Shown piece after piece: positions 17,828 to 25,568 of a DNA stretch of 64,000 nucleotides. The translations under genes and the position numbers were made by a program. The stretch's first letter is position 1, and the number at the start of each line of letters is the position of its first letter. Source of the stretch: Conexibacter sp. CPCC 206217 (GTDB lineage Bacteria; Actinomycetota; Thermoleophilia; Solirubrobacterales; Solirubrobacteraceae); assembly GCF_030646165.1 (NCBI RefSeq), contig NZ_JAUTDO010000001.1:620001-684000 (forward strand), in the 5' to 3' direction. The notes beneath the pieces were generated by a model, which ran no database searches, was not told the origin of the DNA, and saw only the letters and a program-made list of their open reading frames with translations.

Positions 17828-19806
17828 TTGCCCTGCCACCTCGGCGTGCGCTTCTTCAGGAACGCGCCGATGCCCTCCTGCGCGTCCTCGGAGGCGAACA
17901 CGAGCGCGAAGCCCTTCTTCTCCTCCGCGATCCCCTCGTCGAGGTCCGCCACGGCCGAGACCTGCTTGATCTGCTGCACCGCCAGCGGCGCCTGCCCCGC
18001 CAGCTTGCGCGCCCACGCGAGCGCCGTGTCGAGCAGCTCGTGATCGGGCACGAGGCGGTTGACGAGTCCGAACTCGTACGCCTCCTCGGCCGACATCGGC
18101 TCGCCGGTGAGGTTCAGCTCCAGCGCCTTCGCCTCGCCGACCAGCCGCGGCAGCCGCTGCGTGCCGCCGAAGCCGGGGATGATGCCGAGGCTGACCTCCG
18201 GCTGGCCGAAGCTCGCAGACGCCGCCGCGATCCGCACGTCGGTCGCCATCGCCAGCTCGCAGCCGCCGCCGAAGGCGAGCGCGTTGACCGCCGCGATCGT
18301 GACCGTCGAGCTCTGCTCCCAGGAGCGGAACAGCTTGTGCGCGTCGTCCAGCAGCGCGCGCCCGGTCGCCTCGTCCATCGTCGTGAACGCCTTCACGTCG
18401 GCGCCGGCGCAGAACAGCGCCGGGTTGGCGGAGGCGAACACGACCGCGCGCACCGCCGCGTCGCCGTCGACCTGCGCCCACGCTCTTGCCAGCTCGGCGA
18501 TGACCGCGGGCGAGAGCGAGTTGGCCGGCGGCCGGTCGAGCCAGACGATCGCGGTCGCGCCGCGCGTCTGGAGCTTGATCGGACCCTCCTCCCAGCCCGC
18601 GTCGGGCTGCGGGTAGGCGAAGAAGCCCTGGCCGCTCTTGGCGCCCAGGCGCCCCTGCGCGACCAGCCGCCGCAGGATCGCCGGCGGCGCGAAGTGCTCG
18701 CCCCACGCTTCCTGCGCGCGCTCCAGCCGCGCCAGCACGGTGTCGAGCCCCTCCTGGTCGGCGCGCGCGAACGGCGGCGGGATCAGGCCGGCGCCGGCCA
18801 TCAGGCCGAGGTCGATGTCCTTCGTCGACGCGATCCCCTCCTCCAGCACGAGGCAGGCCTCGACGAGCGCCTTCAGCTGGAAGCGCTCGACGACCTGCTC
18901 GATCCCGGCGACGGGAGCCTCCGCGGCGGCGGCGTCCGCGCCGCCGGCCGAAGCCCCGCCGCCGTGCGAGTAGAACCCCTGCCCGGTCTTCGCCCCCAGC
19001 TCGCCGCGCTCGATGTGCTCGAGCATCCCCTGGTGCAGCGGGAAGCGGTCGCCGAAGCTCTCGTTGAGGTAGCGACCGACGTGGCCGACGGTGTCGAGGC
19101 CGAGCAGGTCGACGAGGAAGAACGGCCCCATCGGCGTCGCTCTCGCGTCGGTCATCGCTCTGTCGATCGCCTCGATCGGGGCGCCGCTCTGCTCCTGGAA
19201 GCGGAAGACCTCGCCGAAGGAGGAGTTGAGGATCCGGTTGACGACGAAGCCGGGCGCCTCGTCGCAGCGGATCGGCAGCTTGCGGATCGACTGCGCGAAG
19301 CTGCTCGCGGTCTGCGTCGTCTCCGGCGACGTCTCCAGCCCCTCGATCACCTCGATCAGGCGCATCATCGACGCCGGATAGAAGTAGTGGAAGCCGACGA
19401 CGCGGTCCGGCCGGCTGGTCGCCTCGGCGATCTCGGTGATCGACAGCGCGGAGGTGTTGGAGGCGAGGATCGCGTGGCCGGGCGTGACGTCGTCCAGCTC
19501 GGCGAAGACCGCCTGCTTGATCTCCATCCGCTCCGGCACGGCCTCGATCACGAAATCGACGTCGCCGAACTCCTCGTAGCTGGTCGTGCCGGTGATCAGC
19601 GCGAGCTTCTGCTCCAGCCCCTCGGGCGTCAGCTTGCCGGCGTCGACCTGGCCCTGCCAGATCGAGCGGGCTTTCGCCAGCCCTTGGTCGACGAATCTCT
19701 GGTCGACGTCCTTCAACACGACGGGGATGTCGGCCGAGGCGATCGTGTAGGCGATCTCCCCTCCCATCGTGCCGGCCCCGACGACCGCGGCCTTGAACAC
19801 GAACAT
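17824..19806 (-). CDS. 3-hydroxyacyl-CoA dehydrogenase / enoyl-CoA hydratase fusion
   Basis: Bifunctional beta-oxidation enzyme of 660 residues. The N-terminal Rossmann domain begins KAAVVGAGTMGGEIAY. It is followed by the dehydrogenase catalytic region (FHYFYPASMMRLIEVIEG, with the His-Glu pair, and PGFVVNRIL) and a duplicated C-terminal 3HCDH domain ending in GLGAKTGQGFY- and LGAKSGQGFF-type motifs. A crotonase domain occupies about 415-660, with oxyanion-hole segments NPALFCAGADVKAF and FGQPEVSLGIIPGFGGTQRL. The order is the reverse of E. coli FadB/FadJ, where the hydratase is N-terminal. AGGAAGGG precedes ATG 19806. The sirtuin gene overlaps its stop. Confidence 0.92.
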   Translation of the reverse strand: MFVFKAAVVGAGTMGGEIAYTIASADIPVVLKDVDQRFVDQGLAKARSIWQGQVDAGKLTPEGLEQKLALITGTTSYEEFGDVDFVIEAVPERMEIKQAVFAELDDVTPGHAILASNTSALSITEIAEATSRPDRVVGFHYFYPASMMRLIEVIEGLETSPETTQTASSFAQSIRKLPIRCDEAPGFVVNRILNSSFGEVFRFQEQSGAPIEAIDRAMTDARATPMGPFFLVDLLGLDTVGHVGRYLNESFGDRFPLHQGMLEHIERGELGAKTGQGFYSHGGGASAGGADAAAAEAPVAGIEQVVERFQLKALVEACLVLEEGIASTKDIDLGLMAGAGLIPPPFARADQEGLDTVLARLERAQEAWGEHFAPPAILRRLVAQGRLGAKSGQGFFAYPQPDAGWEEGPIKLQTRGATAIVWLDRPPANSLSPAVIAELARAWAQVDGDAAVRAVVFASANPALFCAGADVKAFTTMDEATGRALLDDAHKLFRSWEQSSTVTIAAVNALAFGGGCELAMATDVRIAAASASFGQPEVSLGIIPGFGGTQRLPRLVGEAKALELNLTGEPMSAEEAYEFGLVNRLVPDHELLDTALAWARKLAGQAPLAVQQIKQVSAVADLDEGIAEEKKGFALVFASEDAQEGIGAFLKKRTPRWQGK

Positions 19807-19837
19807 GCTTGCCCTTCCTCGGGTTGCGGTGCGGCGC

Positions 19838-19843
19838 AGTCTA
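19838..19843 (-). promoter_or_regulatory. Candidate -10 box for the beta-oxidation fusion gene
   Basis: TAGACT on the minus strand, 31 nt before the ATG. Its TAG is also the stop codon of the upstream SRPBCC gene, so the promoter overlaps that gene's end. Confidence 0.45.
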
Positions 19844-20299
19844 TGACCGCGAGGCGGCGCGAACCCCCAGCTCAGTCGACAGTCCCTGCAGCGTGCGGCG
19901 CAGCGAGTCGCGCAGCGCGCGGCGTACGAACAACGGGTCGGCGAGCAGCATGAACGGCCCGCGTCTGACGAGCACGTAGTCCAGCTCCAGCGCGACGCCG
20001 ACGCGGTCGACGGCGGGCGCGAACGCGAGCCGCTGCACGCCGCGCAGGGTCGGATCCTCGAGCTCCGTCACCAACTCGACGCCCGGCTCGTGTCTGAGCA
20101 CCTTCTCGACGACGCGCCCGCGCCCGCCGGGGTGCGACTCCCACACCAGCCGCGTGCCGACCGCCGGCCAGCCGGGAGCGGCCTCGACGACGCGGTCGAA
20201 GCCGTCGACGAACGCGCTCCAGCCGGCCGGATCGGCCCACAGCCGCTCGACCGCGACCGCCGTCGTCGGCAGTTCGAGCGCGGCGCGCGCAACGCTCAT
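19841..20299 (-). CDS. SRPBCC (polyketide cyclase/START-like) family protein
   Basis: 152 residues with the pattern of the SRPBCC/Bet v 1-like fold: an N-terminal strand and helix (ALELPTTAVAVERLWADPAGW), then alternating strands (GTRLVWESHPGGRGRVVEKV, VALELDYVLVRRG), and a long C-terminal helix (FVRRALRDSLRRTLQGLSTEL). These proteins bind hydrophobic ligands, but the ligand cannot be read from sequence. The start at ATG 20299 was chosen because translation upstream of it is not conserved-looking. The gene lies just upstream of the beta-oxidation fusion and is divergent from the FN3-like secreted protein. Confidence 0.7.
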   Translation of the reverse strand: MSVARAALELPTTAVAVERLWADPAGWSAFVDGFDRVVEAAPGWPAVGTRLVWESHPGGRGRVVEKVLRHEPGVELVTELEDPTLRGVQRLAFAPAVDRVGVALELDYVLVRRGPFMLLADPLFVRRALRDSLRRTLQGLSTELGVRAASRS

Positions 20300-20377
20300 C
20301 GGCGTGGGCTTCGCATGCGAAAGGGGCTCACGGGGCACGGATGTTCGCAGAGCAACCGACCCGAGGAGCGAGTTCAG

Positions 20378-21379
20378 ATGCGACGGCGATTGGCCGCGGC
20401 CGCGCTCGCGAGCTTGACGCTCGCGACCGTCACGACGGCGACAGCACGGGCGGCGAGCCCGGCGGCGAGCACGCGACCCGCCGACGCGATCGGCCAGACG
20501 GCGGCGACGCTGCGCGGCGCGGTCGACCCCAACGGGGTCGCGACGAGCTTCGCCTTCCAGTGGGGCACGACGACGAGCTACGGCCAGCAGACGGCGAACC
20601 GCGCGGCCGGCGCCGGAGCGAGAGCGAGAGACGTCACGCAGCGGCTGACGGGGCTCGTGCCGGGCACGACCTACCACTACCGGATCGTCGCGACCAACGC
20701 CGACGGCACGACCGTCGGCGGCGACCGCGCGTTCAGAACGACGCTGCCGCCGGCGACGGCCCCGGCGATCCTCGCCACGGCGCCGTTCTCGCCGCAGGCC
20801 AACAGCGTCACGCTGACGGCGACGGTCAACCCCGGCGGCGCCGCGACGACGTACAAGTTCCAGTTCGGCACGACCAACACCTATGGCGCCGAGACGTTCG
20901 CCGCGTCGGTGCCCGCGGGCGTGCAGCCGGTCGCGGTGAAGCTGCCGCTGAACGGGCTGCAGGAGCGGACGCTCTACCACTTCCGCACCGTCGTCTCCAA
21001 CCGCATCGGCACGGTCGTCGGCCCCGACGCGACGTTCACGACCGGTCCGTATCCGCCCGCGAAGATCGACGTCCACACGCGGCCGACGACGCAGCGCCGC
21101 TCGCACCCGTACTTCGTCACGACCGGCGCGCTGCGGCTCGGCTCCGGCGTCGGCGTCGCGGACGGCTGCACCGGCATCGTCGGCGTCCGCTTCACGTCCG
21201 GCTCGCGCACGGTCGCGAGCAAGCGCGTGCGGCTGGCGCCCGGCCATTGCAGCTACCGCCTGCGCGTGCGGGCGCTGCCACCGGCCGGCACGTCGAAGCT
21301 GCGCGTGCACGTGCGCTTCTACGGCAACGCGATCCTCTCCCCGCACGACGCGCGCACGTTCCTCGTCAGCGTGCGCTGA
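20378..21379 (+). CDS. Secreted protein with two FN3-like repeats
   Basis: 333 residues with a signal peptide (MRRRLAAAALASLTLATVTT, cleavage near ARA, residue 26). Two tandem beta-sandwich repeats of about 90 residues follow. Each contains a VNP/VDP-N-G motif, an FQ(W/F)GTT.(S/T)YG block and a final TTYHYRIVATN or TLYHFRTVVSN strand. This repeat resembles fibronectin type III domains common in exported proteins of soil actinobacteria. The C-terminal 110 residues contain two cysteines (DGCTGIVG and PGHCSYRL) likely to form a disulfide. No catalytic motif is visible. GAGGAG lies 10 nt before ATG 20378. Probable surface or matrix protein. Confidence 0.75.
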   Translation: MRRRLAAAALASLTLATVTTATARAASPAASTRPADAIGQTAATLRGAVDPNGVATSFAFQWGTTTSYGQQTANRAAGAGARARDVTQRLTGLVPGTTYHYRIVATNADGTTVGGDRAFRTTLPPATAPAILATAPFSPQANSVTLTATVNPGGAATTYKFQFGTTNTYGAETFAASVPAGVQPVAVKLPLNGLQERTLYHFRTVVSNRIGTVVGPDATFTTGPYPPAKIDVHTRPTTQRRSHPYFVTTGALRLGSGVGVADGCTGIVGVRFTSGSRTVASKRVRLAPGHCSYRLRVRALPPAGTSKLRVHVRFYGNAILSPHDARTFLVSVR

Positions 21380-21456
21380 CGCACGTTGCGAGTTCCGCGC
21401 CGCGCCGTGCCGCGCTGCGCCGGCGGGAACTCGCGGGAGCGAGTGCAGAAACGAGA

Positions 21457-21484
21457 GAGCCCCGGAGCTGCTGCTCCGGGGCTC
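21457..21484. terminator. Bidirectional terminator hairpin
   Basis: 12-bp perfect stem GAGCCCCGGAGC/GCTCCGGGGCTC with loop TGCT. It is located between convergent genes (secreted FN3 protein and acyl-CoA dehydrogenase), the expected place for a shared terminator. There is no long T-run. Confidence 0.65.
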
Positions 21485-21540
21485 GATCTCTCACCACCAC
21501 ATAGTGTGTGCGAAAGCGTACTACCTATGTGGCGGTCTGG

Positions 21541-22713
21541 CTAGGCGGTCGCGGCGGCGGGCGTCTCCGCGCGGCGCGGCAACAGCGTCTCGCGGGCGAT
21601 CACGAGGCGCTGGATCTGGGCGGTGCCCTCGTACAGCTGCATGATCTTCGCGTCGCGCATCAGCTTCTCGACGGGGTACTCCTTGATGAAGCCGTAGCCG
21701 CCGTAGACCTGCACCGCGTCGGTCGCGACTCTCATCGCGGTGTCGGCGGCGAAGCGCTTGGCGTGCGAGGAGACGAGCGTGTTGCGCTCGCCGTTGTCGA
21801 GCTGGAAGGCGGCCTTCCAGGTCAGCAGGCGGCTCGCCTCGACCTCGGTCGCCATGTCGGCGATGATGAACTGGATCGCCTGGTGCATCGCGATCGGCAC
21901 GCCGAACTGCACGCGCTCCTTGGAGTAGTCGATCGCGAACTCCATCGCGGCGCGCGCGATGCCGGTCGCCATCGCGGCGACGCCCGGACGCGTCCGGTCG
22001 AGCGTCATCATCGCGAGCTTGAAGCCCTTGTTCTCCTCGCCGATGAGGTGGTCGGCCGGGATCTCGACGTCGTTGAAGGAGATGGTCGCGGTGTTGGACG
22101 CCCGCTGGCCCATCTTGTCTTCCTTCTTGTCGACCACGACGCCCGCGTCACGCGGGACGATGAAGGCCGAGATGCCGCGGTGGCCGGCGTCCTTGTCCGT
22201 CTTCGCGTAGACGGTGTAGAAGTTCGCGTGGCTGCCGTTGGTGATGAAGCACTTGGAGCCGTTGATGACCCACTTGTCGCCCTTCTTGACGGCAGTGGTC
22301 TTCATGCCGGAGACATCGGAGCCGGCGTCGGGCTCGGTGAGGCAGAAGGAGGCCAGCAGCGGCGCCTCCGTGAGGCGGCCGAGGTACTCCTTCTTCAGCT
22401 CGTGCGAGCCGCCGAGGATCAGCGGCGCGGTCGCGAGACCGTTGCAGCCGACTGACGTCTGGATGCCGGAGCAGCCCCAGGCCAGCTCCTCCTCGATGAC
22501 ACAACCGTCGAGGTAGCCGAGGCCGACGCCGCCGTACTCCTCGGGGATGTGGTTGTTCATCAGGCCGACTTCCCAGGCCTTCTTGATGACGTTCTCGGGC
22601 CAGACGGAGTCTCTGTCGTACTCCCAGGCGACCGGACGCATCTCCTTCTCGGCGAAGTCGTGCGCGACCTCGCGCAGGTTCTTCTGCTCGTCGGTGAGCG
22701 TGAAATCGACCAC
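21541..22713 (-). CDS. Acyl-CoA dehydrogenase
   Basis: FAD-dependent alpha,beta-dehydrogenation of acyl-CoA, the first step of beta-oxidation or branched-chain acyl-CoA breakdown. 390 residues. Visible are the N-terminal helical domain, the middle-domain motif FCLTEPDAGSDVSGMKTTA, INGSKCFITNG, the C-terminal domain with KERVQFGVPIAMHQAIQF, and VQVYGGYGFIKEYPVEKLMRDAKIMQLYEGTA with the catalytic Glu in YEGTA. The start is GTG 22713 (VVDFTLTDEQ), with AAGGAG 9 nt upstream; an in-frame TTG at 22794 would place the operator inside the gene. A TetR-type palindrome lies about 65 bp upstream. Confidence 0.94.
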   Translation of the reverse strand: MVDFTLTDEQKNLREVAHDFAEKEMRPVAWEYDRDSVWPENVIKKAWEVGLMNNHIPEEYGGVGLGYLDGCVIEEELAWGCSGIQTSVGCNGLATAPLILGGSHELKKEYLGRLTEAPLLASFCLTEPDAGSDVSGMKTTAVKKGDKWVINGSKCFITNGSHANFYTVYAKTDKDAGHRGISAFIVPRDAGVVVDKKEDKMGQRASNTATISFNDVEIPADHLIGEENKGFKLAMMTLDRTRPGVAAMATGIARAAMEFAIDYSKERVQFGVPIAMHQAIQFIIADMATEVEASRLLTWKAAFQLDNGERNTLVSSHAKRFAADTAMRVATDAVQVYGGYGFIKEYPVEKLMRDAKIMQLYEGTAQIQRLVIARETLLPRRAETPAAATA

Positions 22714-22777
22714 GGTGATTGCTCCTTGAAGCGGTGCGGGTGTTCCGCGGCGGCTCCTGGCCCCCTGCGGACAGCAG

Positions 22778-22795
22778 ATTGACTGGTCAGTCAAT
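22778..22795. promoter_or_regulatory. Palindromic operator upstream of acyl-CoA dehydrogenase
   Basis: ATTGACTG-GT-CAGTCAAT, perfect 8-bp arms around 2 nt. Size and form fit operators of TetR-family regulators that sense acyl-CoAs. No such regulator gene is seen in the window. The site lies between the dehydrogenase and the divergent small acidic protein gene. Confidence 0.6.
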
Positions 22796-22904
22796 GGGTT
22801 GTGGCAAGGGTAGCGAACCCCGCCCGCGATCTACAAGCGCGAGCTGCAAAGGCCGCTGCGACGGGCCGCATGACGTGTCCGATGCCTGACGTGCGGCGAC
22901 GGGG

Positions 22905-22910
22905 TACCCT
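22905..22910 (+). promoter_or_regulatory. -10 box of leaderless gene at 22918
   Basis: TACCCT, 7 nt (CCCGGGC) before the ATG. Confidence 0.55.
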
Positions 22911-22917
22911 CCCGGGC

Positions 22918-23238
22918 ATGGCCGATCTTCGCCGTTTCGAGCTGGACGAGCTGCTCGTCCGACCGGGTACCTACTTCAACCCGCAGACCGAGGTCCTCGT
23001 CGTCGTCGACGACTCGCCTGAGATGGACCAGGCGGTCTTCAACATGGAGGGCGCCGAAGGCGCCGACTGGGTGCTCGTCTCCGACGAGTCGCCGATCGAC
23101 GAGGCCGAGCGCGACGAGATGCTGGAGCGCTTCCAGGTCACCTACCACGCCGGTGCCGCGAACTCGATCACCGACGACGGCGACGAGCCCGACGACGAGC
23201 TCGAAGAGGACGAGCAGGAAGTCGGCCGCGAAGACTAG
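22918..23238 (+). CDS. Conserved-looking small acidic protein of unknown function
   Basis: 106 residues, start MADLRRFELDELLVRPGTYF. The central part (NPQTEVLVVVDDSPEMDQAVF, DWVLVSDESPIDEAERDEML) suggests a compact alpha/beta fold. The final 25 residues are mainly Asp and Glu. No signal peptide or membrane segment. A TACCCT box 7 nt upstream fixes the start, and codon use matches its neighbours. Its stop abuts the stop of the convergent antiporter gene with no spacer. I do not recognise the family. Confidence 0.75.
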   Translation: MADLRRFELDELLVRPGTYFNPQTEVLVVVDDSPEMDQAVFNMEGAEGADWVLVSDESPIDEAERDEMLERFQVTYHAGAANSITDDGDEPDDELEEDEQEVGRED

Positions 23239-24381
23239 TCAGGCGAACGCGAAGGTCAGCGCCAGCACGGCGTAGACCGCCAGCAGCTGCACGCCTTCGA
23301 ACCACGTCGACTCGCCCTCGTTGGTGACGTGGTTGGCGATGATCACGGCGATCAGGAACGCGCCCAGCTCGAAGCCGTTGAAGACGAGCGCGAGCGGGTT
23401 GGGCCCGATGAAGAACGAGCACAGCACCAGCACGGGCACGACGAACAGCGCGATCTGCGCGCTCGACCCGATCGCGATGTTGACCGACAGGTCCATCTTG
23501 TCCTTGCGCGCGACCAGCACCGCGACCCAGTGCTCGGCGGCGTTGCCGACGATCGCGACGACGATCGCGCCGACGAAGAACTCCGTCAGGCCGATCGACT
23601 CGGTCGCCTCGGAGATCGAGCCGACGAGGATCTCCGACATCACGCCGACCGCGACGCCGGCCAGCGCCAGCGCGCCGATCGATCTGCGCACCGACCACGC
23701 CTCGTGCGCCTCGCCCTCGTCGTGCGAGCCGGGCGGGTTGAAGAGGCCGCGGTGGGTCTTGAGCGAGAACAGCAGACCCGCCGCGTAGGAGACGATCAGC
23801 ACGATCGCGACCGCCAGCGAGAGGTGCTCGACGGTCGAGTCGTAGGAGATCCGCTCGTCGCCCGGCAGCGGCAGCCCCTTGCCCTCGACCAGCTCGAAGA
23901 TCGCCGGCATGATCAGCGCGGCGCCGGCCAGCAGCAGCATCGACGACTGCGCGCTGGCGGCCGCGCGGCTGAAGGTCTGTCTGTCGCGCCCGATCCCGCC
24001 GGCCAGCATCGAGGCGCCGAGCACCAGCAGGATGTTGCCGATCACGGAGCCTATGAGCGAGGCCTTCACGACCTCGTGCAGGCCCTTCTGAAGCGCGAAC
24101 AGCGCGATGATCAGCTCCGGCGCGTTGCCGAACGTGACGTTCAGCAGGCCGCCGATGCCGGGGCCCGAGCGGGCCGCCAGCTCCTCCGTCGCGCGGCCCA
24201 TCAGCGCCGCGGTCGGGATCACGCCGAGCGCCGACGTGAAGAAGATCGCGACCGGCGAGACGCCGAGCACGTCGAGGAGGATCGCCAGCGGGATGAAGGG
24301 GACGAGCAGGAACGGCCAGCCGTCGCTGGAGAGGATCAGGCGACGGAGCGAGAACTGCTGCTCGTGACGGGGGCTCGACAC
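23239..24381 (-). CDS. Ca2+/H+ antiporter (CaCA superfamily, CAX type)
   Basis: Exports calcium in exchange for protons across the cytoplasmic membrane. 380 residues, about 11 predicted TM segments. The two alpha-repeat signatures are present: LLNVTFGNAPELIIALFAL in the first half and VAIVGNAAEHWVAVLVA in the second. Between the halves is an acidic/His loop (SHDEGEAHEAW). Start is GTG 24381. The closest known group is the CAX/ChaA antiporters rather than Na+/Ca2+ exchangers; the ion is inferred from the GNAPE and GNAAEH motifs. Confidence 0.9.
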   Translation of the reverse strand: MSSPRHEQQFSLRRLILSSDGWPFLLVPFIPLAILLDVLGVSPVAIFFTSALGVIPTAALMGRATEELAARSGPGIGGLLNVTFGNAPELIIALFALQKGLHEVVKASLIGSVIGNILLVLGASMLAGGIGRDRQTFSRAAASAQSSMLLLAGAALIMPAIFELVEGKGLPLPGDERISYDSTVEHLSLAVAIVLIVSYAAGLLFSLKTHRGLFNPPGSHDEGEAHEAWSVRRSIGALALAGVAVGVMSEILVGSISEATESIGLTEFFVGAIVVAIVGNAAEHWVAVLVARKDKMDLSVNIAIGSSAQIALFVVPVLVLCSFFIGPNPLALVFNGFELGAFLIAVIIANHVTNEGESTWFEGVQLLAVYAVLALTFAFA

Positions 24382-24458
24382 GCGCGGGACCTTACCCGTC
24401 GCCGCGGTCGCGCGTGCGGCGCGCGCGTTGCGACGCGCGCGCCGCGTCCGGGCGCACG

Positions 24459-24486
24459 GCGGGTCCCGCCGGCCGGCGGGACCCGC
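24459..24486 (-). terminator. 28-bp perfect palindrome downstream of lipoprotein gene
   Basis: Arms GCGGGTCCCGCCGG/CCGGCGGGACCCGC, 14 bp each. It lies just after the stop of the minus-strand lipoprotein gene and upstream of the antiporter start, consistent with a terminator hairpin. There is no T-run. Confidence 0.55.
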
Positions 24487-24500
24487 GCATGCTCAGTGCG

Positions 24501-25568
24501 TCATCTGGCCTGCAGCAGTCTCGTGCACTGCTGCACCTTCGCGACGTCGGAACCGGCGTCGACGACACATCTCTGGTACTCGCCGAGCGCGTCGGAGGAG
24601 GCGCTCGGGTCGTTGCCGCCGCTATCAGTGCCGGGGCTCACCGCGCTGCCGAGCAGCCCGCTGACCGCGCCGAGCAGCTCGTCGATCGGTCTCGTGTTCG
24701 CGGGCGGCTCAATCGTCTGCGCCTCGTTGAGGTCAGACAGCTCCAGCGAGAAGGAGGCGGTGCCGCTTCTGCCGGCCTCCGGCTCGATGCCGGTGTCGAC
24801 CTGCAGCTTGCGCAGCGTCTTGTCGTCGCTGCCGGTCCATATGTCGACTCTCGGATCTCTGACCGCTCTCTCGATCTGCGCGCGCGTGTCGGCGGGGATC
24901 GAGCTCGGCACCTGGCCGCCGGCGGCCGCGCCGAGGCCCTGTCTGCCGACTTCGGCGAGCACTCTGTCGATCGAGTCCATCAGCGCGGTCACGTTCAGCC
25001 CGGCGCTGATGTGCTGTGTCTCGACGCCGCCGACGTCCTCGGTGCCGACGACGGTCGGGTCGGTGACCCAGCTGAGCGGATCGAAGTCCGGCAGCTCCGG
25101 GATCGCTCTGTCCTGCGTGCCCGTCTGCTGTCTGGCCAGATCGAGGTACTCGGCGGGGACCTCGTAGGCGTTGCCGCCGTACTCGACGTACAGTCTGTCG
25201 CTCGTCGAGGTCAGCCCGCCGCTGATGTCGAGGCCGCCGCCTCTGACGACCGCCGTGATCGCGAACTTCGGGTAGGCGTCGCCGCCGATCGACTCGAACG
25301 GGCCGCCGATGCTGACGGCGATCTGCTCGCCGCCGCTCTCGCCCGCTCTGAGGCTGAGCGCGAATCTGCCGCTTCTGACGTCCTTCGTGCCGCTGAAGGT
25401 CTCTCTCAGCAGCGTCTGCGCGTCGGCCGTGTCGCCGCCACCGCCACCGCTGCTGCCGGAGCTGTCCTTGTCGTCGCTGCCGCAGGCCGCGAGCGTCACC
25501 GCCGCGAGCAGCGCGAGCAGCAGCGCGACAACGGCGCGTGCTCGGTGTTCCAGGACACGATGGTTCAC
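24501..25568 (-). CDS. Predicted lipoprotein of unknown function (LppX/LprG-like pattern)
   Basis: 355 residues. A type II signal peptide ends with lipobox LAAC, followed by GSDDKDSSGSS and a Gly-rich linker. The mature part alternates beta strands with a pattern (TLLRETFSGTKDVRSGRFAL, ITAVVRGGGLDISGG, DRLYVEYGGNAYEV, TLRKLQVDTGIEPEA) that recalls half-barrel lipid-carrier lipoproteins such as LppX/LprG, but I cannot confirm homology. The C-terminus has two cysteines (YQRCVVDAG and VQQCTRLL). The start GTG 25568 has AAGGAG 7 nt upstream. It is divergent from, and 9 bp overlapping with, the C5-epimerase-like gene if that starts at 25560. AGA codons are frequent. Confidence 0.7.
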   Translation of the reverse strand: MNHRVLEHRARAVVALLLALLAAVTLAACGSDDKDSSGSSGGGGGDTADAQTLLRETFSGTKDVRSGRFALSLRAGESGGEQIAVSIGGPFESIGGDAYPKFAITAVVRGGGLDISGGLTSTSDRLYVEYGGNAYEVPAEYLDLARQQTGTQDRAIPELPDFDPLSWVTDPTVVGTEDVGGVETQHISAGLNVTALMDSIDRVLAEVGRQGLGAAAGGQVPSSIPADTRAQIERAVRDPRVDIWTGSDDKTLRKLQVDTGIEPEAGRSGTASFSLELSDLNEAQTIEPPANTRPIDELLGAVSGLLGSAVSPGTDSGGNDPSASSDALGEYQRCVVDAGSDVAKVQQCTRLLQAR

